The notes below the pieces were generated by a model. That model had not been told where the DNA came from, did not search any database, and saw only the letters and a list, made by a program, of their open reading frames with translations. From Vandiemenella viatica (Eukaryota; Arthropoda; Insecta; Orthoptera; Morabidae), in NCBI GenBank assembly GCA_031002005.1, contig CM061914.1, positions 188,002,685 through 188,066,684 of the forward strand: a DNA stretch of 64,000 nucleotides, read 5' to 3'. Positions 1-10,506 of the stretch are shown here, in pieces (the first letter of the stretch is position 1; each line of letters starts with the position of its first letter). The translations under genes and the position numbers were made by a program.

Positions 1-2
1 AA

Positions 3-1202
3 TTCAGAGAGAAACACAACCTGTCCGTGCAGCGGAAGAGACTATACAACGATCAGGCAGAAGGACCATATGTTGTAATAATTGAATCCCTCTCTGATGG
101 CTCTACACTTCACCCTATCCAGCTGGGAAAAATCTTTCATAATAAGGTTGGTGGACTGAGACGGTTAAACCAGCAAGGAAAGAACCAGATGTCAATGGAC
201 TTCATAAATCCACGCTCAGCAAACAGCTTTGTAGAAAACAAAGCCTTTCTACAGTCGCTAGGACTGAAAGCATACATACCAGCTAACAGAGTGGAAAGGA
301 AAGGTGTAATTAAATTTGTTCCAACGGATCTAACAGAAGATGAATTAAAATCTAATATTATATCAACAGCTCAAGTCATCGAAGTAAGAAGATTTAGCAA
401 GAAAATCTCCAAGGAGGGCAGAATAGAATCGCAGCCGCTTCAGACTGTTCTTCTAACTTTCGACAATCAATATTTACCCGAAGAAATAGAAATATTTTAT
501 CTAAGGTTCAAAGTGACACCCTATATTCCACCAGTAACGCAATGTTTTAAATGTCAAAGATATGGCCACCTTTCTAAATACTGCAAAGGAAAGGAGAGGT
601 GTTTAAAGTGTGGGGAGGGACACAACGTGTCCAGCTGCCCTAGCGAAAGTAAGAAGTGCGCGAACTGTGGTGGCGAGCATAATGCCAACGACAAAGGATG
701 TCCTGAGCGCAAGAGAAAAGAGGAGATCAAAGAAAAATCGGTGAATGGGAGGAGGACAAACGTAGATCAAGGATACCAATATAGATCAGCTGATTTTCCA
801 TCCCTCCGAAGCAAGACCTTCAGCACAGCTACAGCGCAACCAATGCAGTTAACAGCAACGCAATCAACAACAACGCAATCAACAACAACGCAATCAACAA
901 CAACGCAAGTCAGTGGGCCCCCCCAAATCGCAAACCCAGTGCCAAAACAATCAAGCACCACACAAACGGAGAACACAACCACAAAAGAAGTAAGCAATTC
1001 AGAGTTAGGAGGAAACTTAGTTCGTATTATAGTAAACATAGTTGTTAAAACTCTTGCACAGCATATGAAAGGTAAATTACCTGATACTGCTATTAAAAAA
1101 ATTCAAGAAGAAGCTACGAGAAACTTCATGCAGGAAATGAAGGAAATGGATCTAAGTGGATACACATTAGAAGTATTCAACGCATTAATTAAAAATGGAT
1201 AG
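3..1202 (+). CDS. LINE ORF1, gag-like nucleic-acid-binding protein (5' partial)
   Basis: The frame is open from the first complete codon at base 3, so the start codon is probably upstream; the first in-frame ATG is at 189. The protein coats element RNA in retrotransposition RNPs. Three zinc knuckles lie at about 543-710: CFKCQRYGHLSKYC (CX2CX4HX4C), CLKCGEGHNVSSC and CANCGGEHNANDKGC. After them comes a Thr/Gln-rich linker with three copies of a 15-bp repeat encoding TTTQS (about 855-907), then a basic, amphipathic C terminus. The stop at 1,200-1,202 overlaps the ORF2 ATG at 1,195, a common LINE layout that implies reinitiation or coupled translation. No internal lesion is visible in this part. 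Confidence 0.85.
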   Translation, partial: FREKHNLSVQRKRLYNDQAEGPYVVIIESLSDGSTLHPIQLGKIFHNKVGGLRRLNQQGKNQMSMDFINPRSANSFVENKAFLQSLGLKAYIPANRVERKGVIKFVPTDLTEDELKSNIISTAQVIEVRRFSKKISKEGRIESQPLQTVLLTFDNQYLPEEIEIFYLRFKVTPYIPPVTQCFKCQRYGHLSKYCKGKERCLKCGEGHNVSSCPSESKKCANCGGEHNANDKGCPERKRKEEIKEKSVNGRRTNVDQGYQYRSADFPSLRSKTFSTATAQPMQLTATQSTTTQSTTTQSTTTQVSGPPQIANPVPKQSSTTQTENTTTKEVSNSELGGNLVRIIVNIVVKTLAQHMKGKLPDTAIKKIQEEATRNFMQEMKEMDLSGYTLEVFNALIKNG

Positions 1203-4200
1203 GCAGACTCTATTGAACATTCTACAATGGAACGCCCGCAGCCTCCTACCGAAGTGGGAAAACTTTAAAAGAGTAATCACAGAATCCAAAGCAGATGTAT
1301 TGATAATCACTGAAACATGGTTGCGCAACTCTTCCACCATAAGCCATAAGGACTTCAATATCTTTAGGCATGACAGAGAAAACGGGTACGGTGGCGTTGC
1401 CATCATGGTTAAGAAGAACATAAAGTCGGCTACTCAACGAATTGCACCACCCAGTGAGAACGTGGAGATTCTATCTGTCAATCTTGGAACGGGAGGATCC
1501 CTCACGACAATCGTTGCAATATACAAGCCCCCTCAGGTTACTGTGAGAGAGGAGCAATGGACCACATTTTTCAACCAGTTACCACAAGGCTGTTTCCTGG
1601 GTGGTGACTTTAATGCTCACCATCCCCTATGGCATGGAATCCGGGCTGACCACCAGGGAGAAGAGCTGGCCCTAGCCATTTCTGAGTCCTCTCTTTTTGT
1701 TCTCAACAACAAAGGTGGGACCAGACTTGGTCATCCGCATCAAAACAATACCTCACCTGACGTGTCACTAGTAACAGAGGACTTTATTCACAGAGCCAAC
1801 TGGGAAATCCTTCGAGATACGGTTGGAAGTGACCACTTTGTAATCAAAATAAGCTTTGATAACCAAATAAAACAGGGCAACACTCTCTCTTTTAGGCAAT
1901 GGAACTGCAAGAAGGCAGATTGGTCACGTTATCAGAAAGAGATTGGGAAGAATTTGGAGCAGTGTGTTGGACCTTCGACAGATATGCAAGCAAGATACAA
2001 CAAAATGGAGGAAATAATATTCTCCGCTGCTGAAGTAGCAATTCCTGCGCGTAATACAAAACAAAGAACTTCGCCTACCAGGAAAATATGGTGGAATAGT
2101 GAGTGCTCGCGAGCAGTCGCTATTCGAAGATTAGCCACCAAGCTATACATGCGCGATGCGACCCTGGAAAACTTTCTGGAACTTAAGAAAAGGACTGCAG
2201 AAGCCAGAAGAACAATTAGAAGAGCCAAACGAGAGGGATGGAAAAATCTTTGCTCCAGTTTGAAATATGGCACTCCTACCCAAGTAATATGGAAAAAGCT
2301 ACGATGGTTTAGGGGTGAACGAACGGAATCCACTTGGATCACAGCTGATAAAGATACGGCAGAACAATTCTTAACTGCCTTCTCCCCCGCCTTTGTACCA
2401 ACAGAAAATACAACCAATACATACAGCGACCCAGCCGGAACGCCCATTGGCAATGATGAACCTGTATTCCAACCATCAGAATTGGAATGGGCCCTAAAAA
2501 GAGAAGACACCGCTCCAGGCATGGATGCAAAAACATATTCTATGATCCAAAACCTACCCCAGAGGCAAAGCAGGAATTGGTTAATCTGTTTAATGACATG
2601 ATAAAAGCAAATTTTGTTCCAGAACAATGGAGAAATGTCTTAATCATACCCGTGCCGAAACCCCACAGGAGAAAGGATGATGTTACATCTTATAGACCAA
2701 TCTCTCTCATTTCATGCATGGCTAAGTTAATGTGTATAATGATTAAGAATAGGATAGAGTGGCATATTGAACGCAACAACACACTAGACCGGTGAACCAT
2801 GGGATTCCGAAAGGGTTTCAGTACCATAGACAACATAAGTACCCTAGTAACGGACATCCAGCTAACCTTTGTTAGGAAGAACTACCTACTGGCAGCTTTT
2901 TTGGACATCAAAGACGCCTATAATAATGTACAAATCGATATATTGAGGGACATCATGATCAACTGTGGCATCCCGAGTAATCTGTGTCGATGGTGCCATA
3001 ACTATTTGGCAGTCAGAGTTCATAATGTTTTTACAAGTGGAGGAGAAAAGACCTGCAGGAAAGTCTTCCAGGGTCTTCTGCAAGGCGACCCAATGAGCCC
3101 TGCTTTATTCAACCTGTACACCTTAGGGACAGGTAAAAAAATGAGGAGTATGCTTTCCTTTCTACAGTATGCTGACGACTTTGTTGTGTACATATCCCAT
3201 CCTAACAAGGAAAGAGCAAGGAAGCTGCTCGAAGAAGAGCTGAATGACTTACAAAAGCAACTGCTAGACAAAGATTTGGAAATTTCACCGCAGAAAAGCA
3301 AAATATGTGTCTTCACCCAAAGACAGTACCAAGAAGGCGACTTCATAATAACTATCAATGGAAATAAAATGGAGATGGTGAAAGAAGTTAAATTTTTGGG
3401 CATGTGGTTGGACTCCAGACTATCTTGGAAGAAACATATCGAGGAGCTAAACCAATCATCATTGAAGCGCTTAAACTGCTTAAAGGCACTGGCAACGCCT
3501 AAGTGGGGTGCAGATCCAATAATTCTTAGCACCGTATATCGGAACGTATTAAGAAGCAGAATGGAGTATGGGGGCTTCCTATATCAATCAGCTTCCAAGT
3601 CAAGCTTGTCTAAACTGGACCGCATTCAATCTGCGGCCCTACGAGTGGTTGGTGGATTTCTCAAAACAACTCCCATTCAAGTGATGGAGGTGGAAACAGC
3701 AACCCCACCTCTTAAACTCAGACGTAAGAAGATAGGACTCCAGTTCTGGACCAGAGCATGCTCCTTTAGTCAACATCCGCTGATAAGGAAAGTGAAGACC
3801 CTAGTCCACGAGACCGGCCCCAAAAAACGGCAACAACATACAACATCTGCCTTAGTAGAATACATGCAAATGACTGAAGCGTGGAACATACACAAACGAG
3901 AGATAAATAATATGTACCAGGAAGATGAAGTATGGCAAAGATGCAACTTCTCCAAACACATTTATACCTCCCTCAGGAAGGAACTAACAGGAAAGAAAAA
4001 TCACATTCCAGTAGAACTCAAACAAAATACGTTAATAACCTTAAATGAAACTTGGAAAGGCTGGAGAAAGGTGTACACCGACGGTTCAAAGTCAAGAAGT
4101 CAATACAGCTCAGCAGCATATGTGGACCTGGAATACAAAGCATATCAGGCGTTTACGGTACCTACGCAATTTTCAACCTTCTCAACGGAGTCTTATGCGA

Positions 4201-4928
4201 TACTAATGGCACTGGAGTACATACAACAATCTGGCCAAACGAAAACAGTCATATGTACAGACTCCAAAGCGGCCCTCCTTGCGGTTTTGGGAATACCGAA
4301 GGGGAAATGCAGGAACTACTTAACTTACGACCTCGCTAAGGAATTAAGGAGCAGCGCAGCAAAAGGGATAGATATCAAGTTGCAATGGATACCTAGCCAT
4401 GTCGGCATAGTGGGCAATGAAAGAGCGGATACAACGGCAAGGAAACAACTAAATTCCATAGACAAGAAACATATCCCCGTCCCATTTATCGACTATAAGG
4501 ACACAATATCTTCCTACGCTAAATCAGAATGGGAAAAAATGTGGCGGGAGGATAGGCAGGAAGTGGGAAGATGGTACCGAGCAATAATAAATACAATTGA
4601 GGACAAACCTTGGTACGACCGTTTGGATCTCAACAGAAAGGAGATAAGCTGCATAAACAGGCTGAGAGCCGGCCATGCCCTACTAAACGACAAAAGATTC
4701 CTTATGAAACAAAGTGACTCCCCAATGTGTACATCCTGTGCAGAGAAGGAAGATATATATCATTATATGCTGAGATGTATCAACTATCAAGCCGAAAGAC
4801 AGGAGTATTTAGAAAAAGGTCTACAGATTAGAGATATACAAACCCTTATGCAGGTTCTCGCCCACCCCAATAAAAAATCCTGTAAACTACTATACAAGTA
4901 TGTGTCCAAAACTAAAAATCATATATAG
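1195..4928 (+). pseudogene. LINE ORF2: endonuclease, reverse transcriptase, RNase H (one frameshift, one stop)
   Basis: The protein would nick target DNA and prime reverse transcription. The first 468 codons are in frame 1 and carry an APE-type endonuclease (LQWNARSL, ITETW, GGDFNAHHPLWH, SDHFVI). The frame shifts near 2,555-2,562, in a CTACCCC stretch, into frame 3, where the RT continues. A TGA at 2,793-2,795 then interrupts the RT just before GFRKGFST. The catalytic box YADDFVVY is at 3,168-3,191. The RNase H carries all four acidic positions (YTDGS at 4,073; TESYA; TDSKAAL; NERAD). The C terminus has a Cys/His cluster (CTSCAEKEDIYHYMLRC). With only two lesions this is a recently mobile copy; the frameshift lies next to a homopolymer, so a read error is possible. 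Confidence 0.85.
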
Positions 4929-5025
4929 AATACATATGTTCAAATAAAGGATAGCCAAATTATTCCTATGTTCCTGGCTAAATTAGCCGTAGGCTAAAGC
5001 AAAAAAAAAAAAAATAATAATAATA

Positions 5026-5750
5026 CACTTCTTACAGCTGTCACGATAAACATACCGTTTACTGCATTCGTCTATCGATCTTTGTTTTCGAGATATTTAA
5101 TTTTGAAATCAGGGAGTCCTTTTCTGGACACCCTGTAGCAAAGTAAGGCTGCACTTTATAATGAATGATGTAAGGAATGACGTAAATAATAAATGAGGAA
5201 ATCTAACATTTACTAGGAGAAATATACACCGCTACAATTCTAAGCTTCTTCTTTGGAAGCGACCATAAACTACGTAGTTCTATTTTGGCCTCCTGTGAAA
5301 TCCCCCCCTCCGCACACGTGCCTCCCCTTCCCCCATGTTCACCACGTGGCACGTAGCTTATTTCCCTATTGATTCCAGGGAACATTTCGTAGTTTTATCT
5401 AGTACTCTCGTAAATTACGTACTGAGTTGGTTAAATGACAAGTAAATATTCACGTGTTGTTGTCTGTTCTGTATCATATTTTAACTTGACAAATAATAAG
5501 AATGGAAAGCTACGCGGCTAGTATCGGCCTCTCCCCCCCCCCCCCCCCCGGCCAGACTGAGCAACGTAATTTATGGACGCTCCCTTATTTTCAATTTGAC
5601 ATTGAGCTATGTACAAGTCATCTACTGTTAATGTTATCAAACCGTATACATTGGGTTCTGCGCATGTGCTCTATACACGTAACGCGTAACCGTAACGCAT
5701 AACTCGTAAAGTGTAACACCAGCAGATATCTTCCTACCGCGGCACAAAAA
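5026..5750. other. Non-coding stretch between LINE tail and array unit 1
   Basis: No convincing gene is seen. Base 5,118-5,138 ends with a motif (GGACACCCTGTA) of the kind that terminates insect mariner-type elements, so the upstream LINE may have inserted into such an element whose other end lies outside the window. A run of 17 C (5,533-5,549) and a short GTAACGCGTAAC-like tandem (about 5,679-5,720) are present. Confidence 0.4.
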
Positions 5751-5804
5751 AGTATCATTTTAAAAAAAAAATCTTTCAAAAAAGAACTTTCATTGGTATA
5801 GAGT

Positions 5805-5810
5805 TTTATT
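5805..5810 (-). terminator. Polyadenylation signal of peptide gene 1
   Basis: AATAAA on the minus strand about 175 bases after the stop codon. The surrounding bases (CATTGGTATAGAG on plus) align with the same position in units 2-5 (CACTGGTATGTGC), which supports it as the conserved 3' end. Confidence 0.55.
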
Positions 5811-5984
5811 TATGGAAATCAGTAGTATACAAATTAATAACACACACCTATTTCATAGATTTCTTTAACTAATACAGACCGACTCATATCAGGGACACGG
5901 GGTGACTGCTTGCCCGGTTCACATTTTATGTCCCGCAAATGTTCTGATTAAAAACCTGATCATCCTTTGAGGTTTGGTTTAATC

Positions 5985-6203
5985 TTAACGTTGTGATTCA
6001 CGGTCGAGGAATTTTAGGGGTTCGGAGTAGGTAGGAGGGTATGATAGTGGGGGTGGCTGGAACCGAGACTGAGGAGAGTACGGAGGCCAGTGAATTGGTG
6101 GCCGTTGATATGGCGACCAGTTACTCGGACCTCCATCCTGGCAGGCGACGGCAGTCACCATCAGAACCAGGACAGCAATCTTCATCACCACATGGGACGA
6201 CAT
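5985..6203 (-). CDS. Secreted peptide precursor, array copy 1 (proline-rich, tail lost)
   Basis: This 72-residue precursor begins with the array's shared signal peptide (MSSHVVMKIAVLVLMVTAVAC, cleavage expected at or near AC|Q). The mature part, about 50 residues, is rich in Pro, Tyr, Ser and Trp (for example PPIHWPPYSPQSRF) and lacks Cys. It ends ESQR, where the other four copies continue ESRRYLPT..., so the conserved C-terminal tail is cut off by a stop. The start was placed at the ATG shared by all copies; a downstream ATG before IAVLVL is the alternative. Composition resembles proline-rich secreted or antimicrobial peptides, but this is only a resemblance; no family is recognised. It is the most diverged copy and lies at the left end of the array. 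Confidence 0.65.
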   Translation of the reverse strand: MSSHVVMKIAVLVLMVTAVACQDGGPSNWSPYQRPPIHWPPYSPQSRFQPPPLSYPPTYSEPLKFLDRESQR

Positions 6204-6267
6204 CTCCAATCAGCACGGCAACAGACCAGCTCTGCAGGAGTAAACAAGAAGGAGCATTCAGCAAGAT

Positions 6268-6290
6268 TGGAACGGATATTCAAATACATC
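6268..6290 (-). promoter_or_regulatory. Conserved upstream element, unit 1
   Basis: This position aligns with the TTTAAAA-containing element 70-90 bases upstream of the ATG in units 2-4. Here the core reads as a degenerate AT stretch. It may be a weakened TATA-type core promoter. Confidence 0.25.
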
Positions 6291-6704
6291 GACCATGTAC
6301 ACAATCAAATCTTCAAGGAGTTTACCAAATTGCCTCATGTGAAATTGTCGTTTATTAGACGTCCCAAGGTTCCCTGCTTGATTGAAAGGTAATAGAATGT
6401 TCATCACTAAGTAATTTGCAACAGCAAGAAAATAAACGAAATCCAATAAGTAATTACAGTAAATGAAACAGTGGTTTGTCCAAATGTGCCACTCTGATTC
6501 TCCAACCTACTCCTGCAATCCCATGGGGTACATATAGTATGGAATTCCTCCACCCTATACTTGAAGAAGGTTTCCGTTCGTAACTTCAGTGGTTGAGTTC
6601 GGGAATATGGGTGTCTAAAGAGGACATTGTAACAATGGACTTCTTATGGGAGGTCGGTGAACCAACAGAAAATTGAGTGCCAAAGTGACAGGTATTGTCC
6701 TGTT

Positions 6705-6800
6705 TTTACTGAAATGTTCTATAATGATGCAGAATGTTCTATAATGCTCTACTCTGTTCTAGAATATTCCAAAAAGTTTTAGGATATTCCAGGACTCATG
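6705..6800. promoter_or_regulatory. Cluster of heat-shock-element-like motifs
   Basis: A perfect three-unit inverted array TTC-TA-GAA-TA-TTC sits at 6,757-6,769. GAATGTTC at 6,732-6,739 is a perfect two-unit site, and further partial GAA/TTC pairs lie at about 6,711 and 6,782. This matches the binding consensus of heat shock factor, but it may simply be a decayed tandem repeat; the sequence repeats TTCTATAATG twice. Confidence 0.3.
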
Positions 6801-7398
6801 CGATTAACAAGGACTGTACAAAGACCCAATACTACAGGACAGAGTGACTTCGTCGTCGTTACTTATTGACGATAGTTGGACGTGTTCATGCAATCACCCC
6901 CATAAAAACGACCTGTGACAACTATCAGATTATAGTGGAAAGAGATTGTCTCTAAATAGTCAAAATGCTACTAGAGACTTCTGTGCCACTGTTAATGCTT
7001 CTTGATCACGTCGTTTTTACAGAAAATACACTTGCCCCTTCAAATTATGTCATCCACGGAGTCAACGGTTGGTAGACGGTTCGATTCTTCCATTTTTACT
7101 ATCTTACACACCATAAAAAACTTGTAATAGCTACATACGTAACAACATTTCAACGAAATGTAGAAAAGAAATGAATGGAAAGAAGTGGACTCCTACTTTC
7201 TGCAGTTAGCTGAACTAACTTCTCTAAACATTAAACCAACGGGTGTTCCATCCGAGGCCGTATTTCTCCTGTTCGTTTAGATCGCAGTAAATAGTGAGCG
7301 TCAAGGTTTCCGATGATACTCTTGATCTTCTTCCAGGAACACGAAAGACCTTCACAGTAACCCGATATTTAAGTCCTACCAGACACCACCTGTTTCAG

Positions 7399-7612
7399 CG
7401 AGCGTGGAGAAGGAGTGGTTAACGCTCTGGCCACGAATATAGGAGGAAGCGGTTTCGAATCCCGATCCGGGCATCGAGAATTTGGTTTTTCCATGGTTTC
7501 TCCAAATCATCCCAGGCGAATGTTTTGTGTAAAAGGCCTTGGCTGAATTCCTTTCCCAGTCCCTTCCCACCTCTAATAACCTTGGGTCGACGAGCAGCCA
7601 TAAAAGAGAAAA
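7399..7612 (+). mobile_element. tRNA-derived SINE (family S1)
   Basis: It has a tRNA-like head with the B-box GGTTTCGAATCCC, then the family body (TTTTTCCATGGTTTCTCC... ending GACGAGCAGCCATAAAA). The same body occurs at 12,000, 12,579, 26,957, 42,130, 43,000, 53,672 and, inverted, at 56,634. Confidence 0.8.
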
Positions 7613-10506
7613 GAAAAATATTCCTGTTTTATGACGTCAACCGTCTCTCTCGACACTTACAGTAGACATTCGACTACAAGGAAAGGAAATATGTTTTCAG
7701 AGGAGCACAAATTGAGTAACTACACCGAACACGATTGCAGGAATGTAACAACAGGGGATGATAAGGAAGAATGTCAAGGAAAATGAATAGTGCGAGATAG
7801 TAAGGAAAGAGGAACTGCGATTGGGATGATTGAACAAAAGGAATTGGAGAAAAAGTCAAAAGTCGAGGCGTCAATTTGTCAATGTTTGAAGAAGAGGATT
7901 GGTGGAAGAGCAGGAGACGCTGAAAAGAATTCTAATCCAAACAGAACTAGCCGGTAACTGGAAGGTGACGTTGAAGGATTGATTTGTCCAATCGACATAC
8001 ATAGGTTACACACATTTCCTCCTTTGTCGTTCGTTTCTCTTTGCTCTATTTGCAGTAAGATTTTACACTGGATGCTGAAGATATCACCTGCATTAATTCC
8101 TAATCTAAAAGTAACGGCATTAACTTCGAATCACCTACTGTACATGAACATTGACACCAAGATTGTTATCAAAATTAAGAAAATAATGAACTAAATATGT
8201 TCTAGGTTTCAAGAAAAGTGCAATATAGATTCTCTACCTATTTTGAAGAGACAAATCCTTCAAAAGGTTCGGCCGTTGATTTCTGTCTACTATGAATTAA
8301 GTTACGATTCATTCAAACCATGGATGGTTCTTTGTCTGTTTTCTGTATTCTTAAAACTCAAAAATATACAAAATCGTTGTTATATTACTCACGATTTCTT
8401 TCCTGTTCAACGTTCCAAACCTTTCTATAGGAATTGCTGTACCTAAATCGTAGAGCAGAACATCTCCCCCTTCAGATTATAAAGACAGATCGTCAAGCGG
8501 TTGTGGGAAATAAACAGAAAAAGCAGAAAATATGACAATAAAAGCGTTGATATGAAGCAGTTAGATGCAATTAAATTTGTAAATATTTTGATCTTGACTA
8601 TTCTGAAGCGTCCATAAAGCGCTTATTCTCCTCAAATATTTCTCTTTTTTATGCCTCTCTGAAAAACAGGCTCAAAAATTATGTTTTTCTCTGTTCTATA
8701 AAACCACTAAGTTATGAGACAAAAAAAGTGCTATTAAAAGTCCGAAGTACAGTCCGTAAAATAGTTTTAATTTTTCCATTGTCTTTCATTGCATACAAAA
8801 AGTATCATTTTATTTCAGTGCTATTCTCTGAAAGGCTAAATTCAAGGCGCATAATGCTCTGTTATAGTGTGTTTTGTGTTTTGGAGGCAACTAGCAAAGT
8901 AAGATGGAGGGCTTCATTAATTTTCCAATACTTCACCATTGATTCGTGTCTGCTGGTTTTTACGGAAACAACTAAACGCAATGCCAGAGACCACGCGATA
9001 TAAAAAAGTCCTCCCCTGCCCTTTGCATCTATTTACGTTACATTTTAAATAATTCAAATACTTATCACAAAAGGATCTTCGAATGGAATACACACTACAG
9101 ATTAAGTAGAAATTATCCATAGTACCTCTCAATATAATTTATAAATCTGTAACGCTATATACTCGTAACTCAAAAAAAAAACTGAACATGTTTTAAAAGT
9201 TTCTAAGATCAGGATATGCCTTAAAATATGATGTTTCCACTGTCACATTACTACAACTTGGAATCGAGCAAAAAGTTATTACTTCATCAAAACAGCAACG
9301 AAAAAATTATGACTATCTTCAAGGTGTCTGTCAGGTCTTTCTGCAAGCGAGGAGTATTCAACCTGTAACCTGTAAAGTACAGAGTCCTTAACGGAAATTA
9401 TAGTTTGTGTTGTGAATATATCTGAAATGTAGTGAGGTTACAGAGTATGTATTTTTAACATTGATAATTTAGTTTAATTCTTAAAGACGCCTCTAAAAAC
9501 AGTATGTAGCATCTTTGAAAAACAGATGAAAATAAGAGAAGAAAAAGAAATAGGTTTGATAAAAGCATGAGAGGGCAAGGTAGAGGAAGTTTCGAAGAAG
9601 AAATTTTTAGTAAAGTTGAATTTGACAAGTAATGTGTAAATGTTAAATGTAATGTATACATCCCGAGGGAATACTAAAAGAGAATTAATGTATGGTTTGT
9701 AAAACATTGTGTGATAACACGAAGAAATGTATAAAGAAAATAACCTTAGATAAGTACTAACTGTATATTATATTGTTAATATGAACTACAGCGATCAATT
9801 GTGCGCTTAATGATGTGAGGAAACTATTCCAGAAAGTAAATGAATGAAAACCTTAATGACATTAAAGTAAAGATTTCTCAGATGTTAAGGTGTCGGATTG
9901 AACCAGGTATTTAAAGCCAGCAAGAAGCAATTAGAATAACGGTAAATATCTGGTAATTATATAGAGGAAAGAAAGTAAAATAAAAAAGCTACGCGAGGCT
10001 GGGTGCAGACATATTGTCAAGGAAAATACTTCGGAGGGAAGGGAGCAGAGATAATAGTACGACCCACAAGTAGCAACGCCTCAAAACCGCCCGAGATAAA
10101 TATATCGATAGCAAATTTCTCGATTCTAGGGAATATTTTCTTGATTTGAACGAATGGTTTCGAAATTTCTGTTTGGGCTCTCCGCATTATAATGGCAGTG
10201 GTGAATGTGGTGACGAGGAATCTAGTGGAAAATATTATTACAAGTAGAGATTAGTTTGTTTAGCTACAAATCGTGTCTTGGGTGGGAGGGGATATTCTCC
10301 ACCTGCCCGAAATACATTAAAGTAACGTTATACTCGATTTTATACACAAAGGAGTGTGAAAATTTTCTTTTATGGGTAAGGCTTCCAGGGAGTGGAATAA
10401 GTCACCAAGGGAAGTGGTTAATAATTACCAATAACCCTGAAGGAATTAAAAATTAAAATTCATAAATCGCAAAAGTAGTGTGGGAGGAATTTTAACATTG
10501 ATAGTA

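Larger units (their letters stand above)
3..5025 (+). mobile_element. I-clade-like non-LTR retrotransposon, nearly full length, 5' end outside the window
   Basis: Two overlapping reading frames (gag-like ORF1, then ORF2 with endonuclease, reverse transcriptase and RNase H) are followed by a short 3' UTR and a tail of 14 A then TAA repeats (5,001-5,025). A TAA-repeat tail, three zinc knuckles in ORF1 and an RNase H domain after the RT are the known combination of the I clade, so that assignment is favoured; related RNase H-bearing clades (LOA, R1) remain possible. The reading frame is open to the window edge, so the true 5' end lies upstream. Confidence 0.85.
6360..10500. repeat. Array unit 1, diverged non-coding block (D1)
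   Basis: AT-rich sequence without a gene. Patches align with blocks D2 to D5 of the later units: for example about 8,490-8,640 matches 18,870-19,040 and 34,290-34,450, and about 7,900-8,100 matches 18,000-18,180. Divergence is clearly higher than among units 2, 3 and 5, so unit 1 split off earliest or evolved fastest. A SINE at 7,399-7,612 interrupts it. Short open frames in it are not conserved between units. Confidence 0.6.

Noticed and set aside
767..1039. Minus-strand open frame across LINE ORF1
   Set aside because: Mirror of the Thr/Gln repeat in ORF1; no motifs and overlapped by the clear plus-strand gene.
1932..2627. 231-codon minus-strand open frame
   Set aside because: Antisense of the LINE ORF2 endonuclease-RT linker; no start context or domain.
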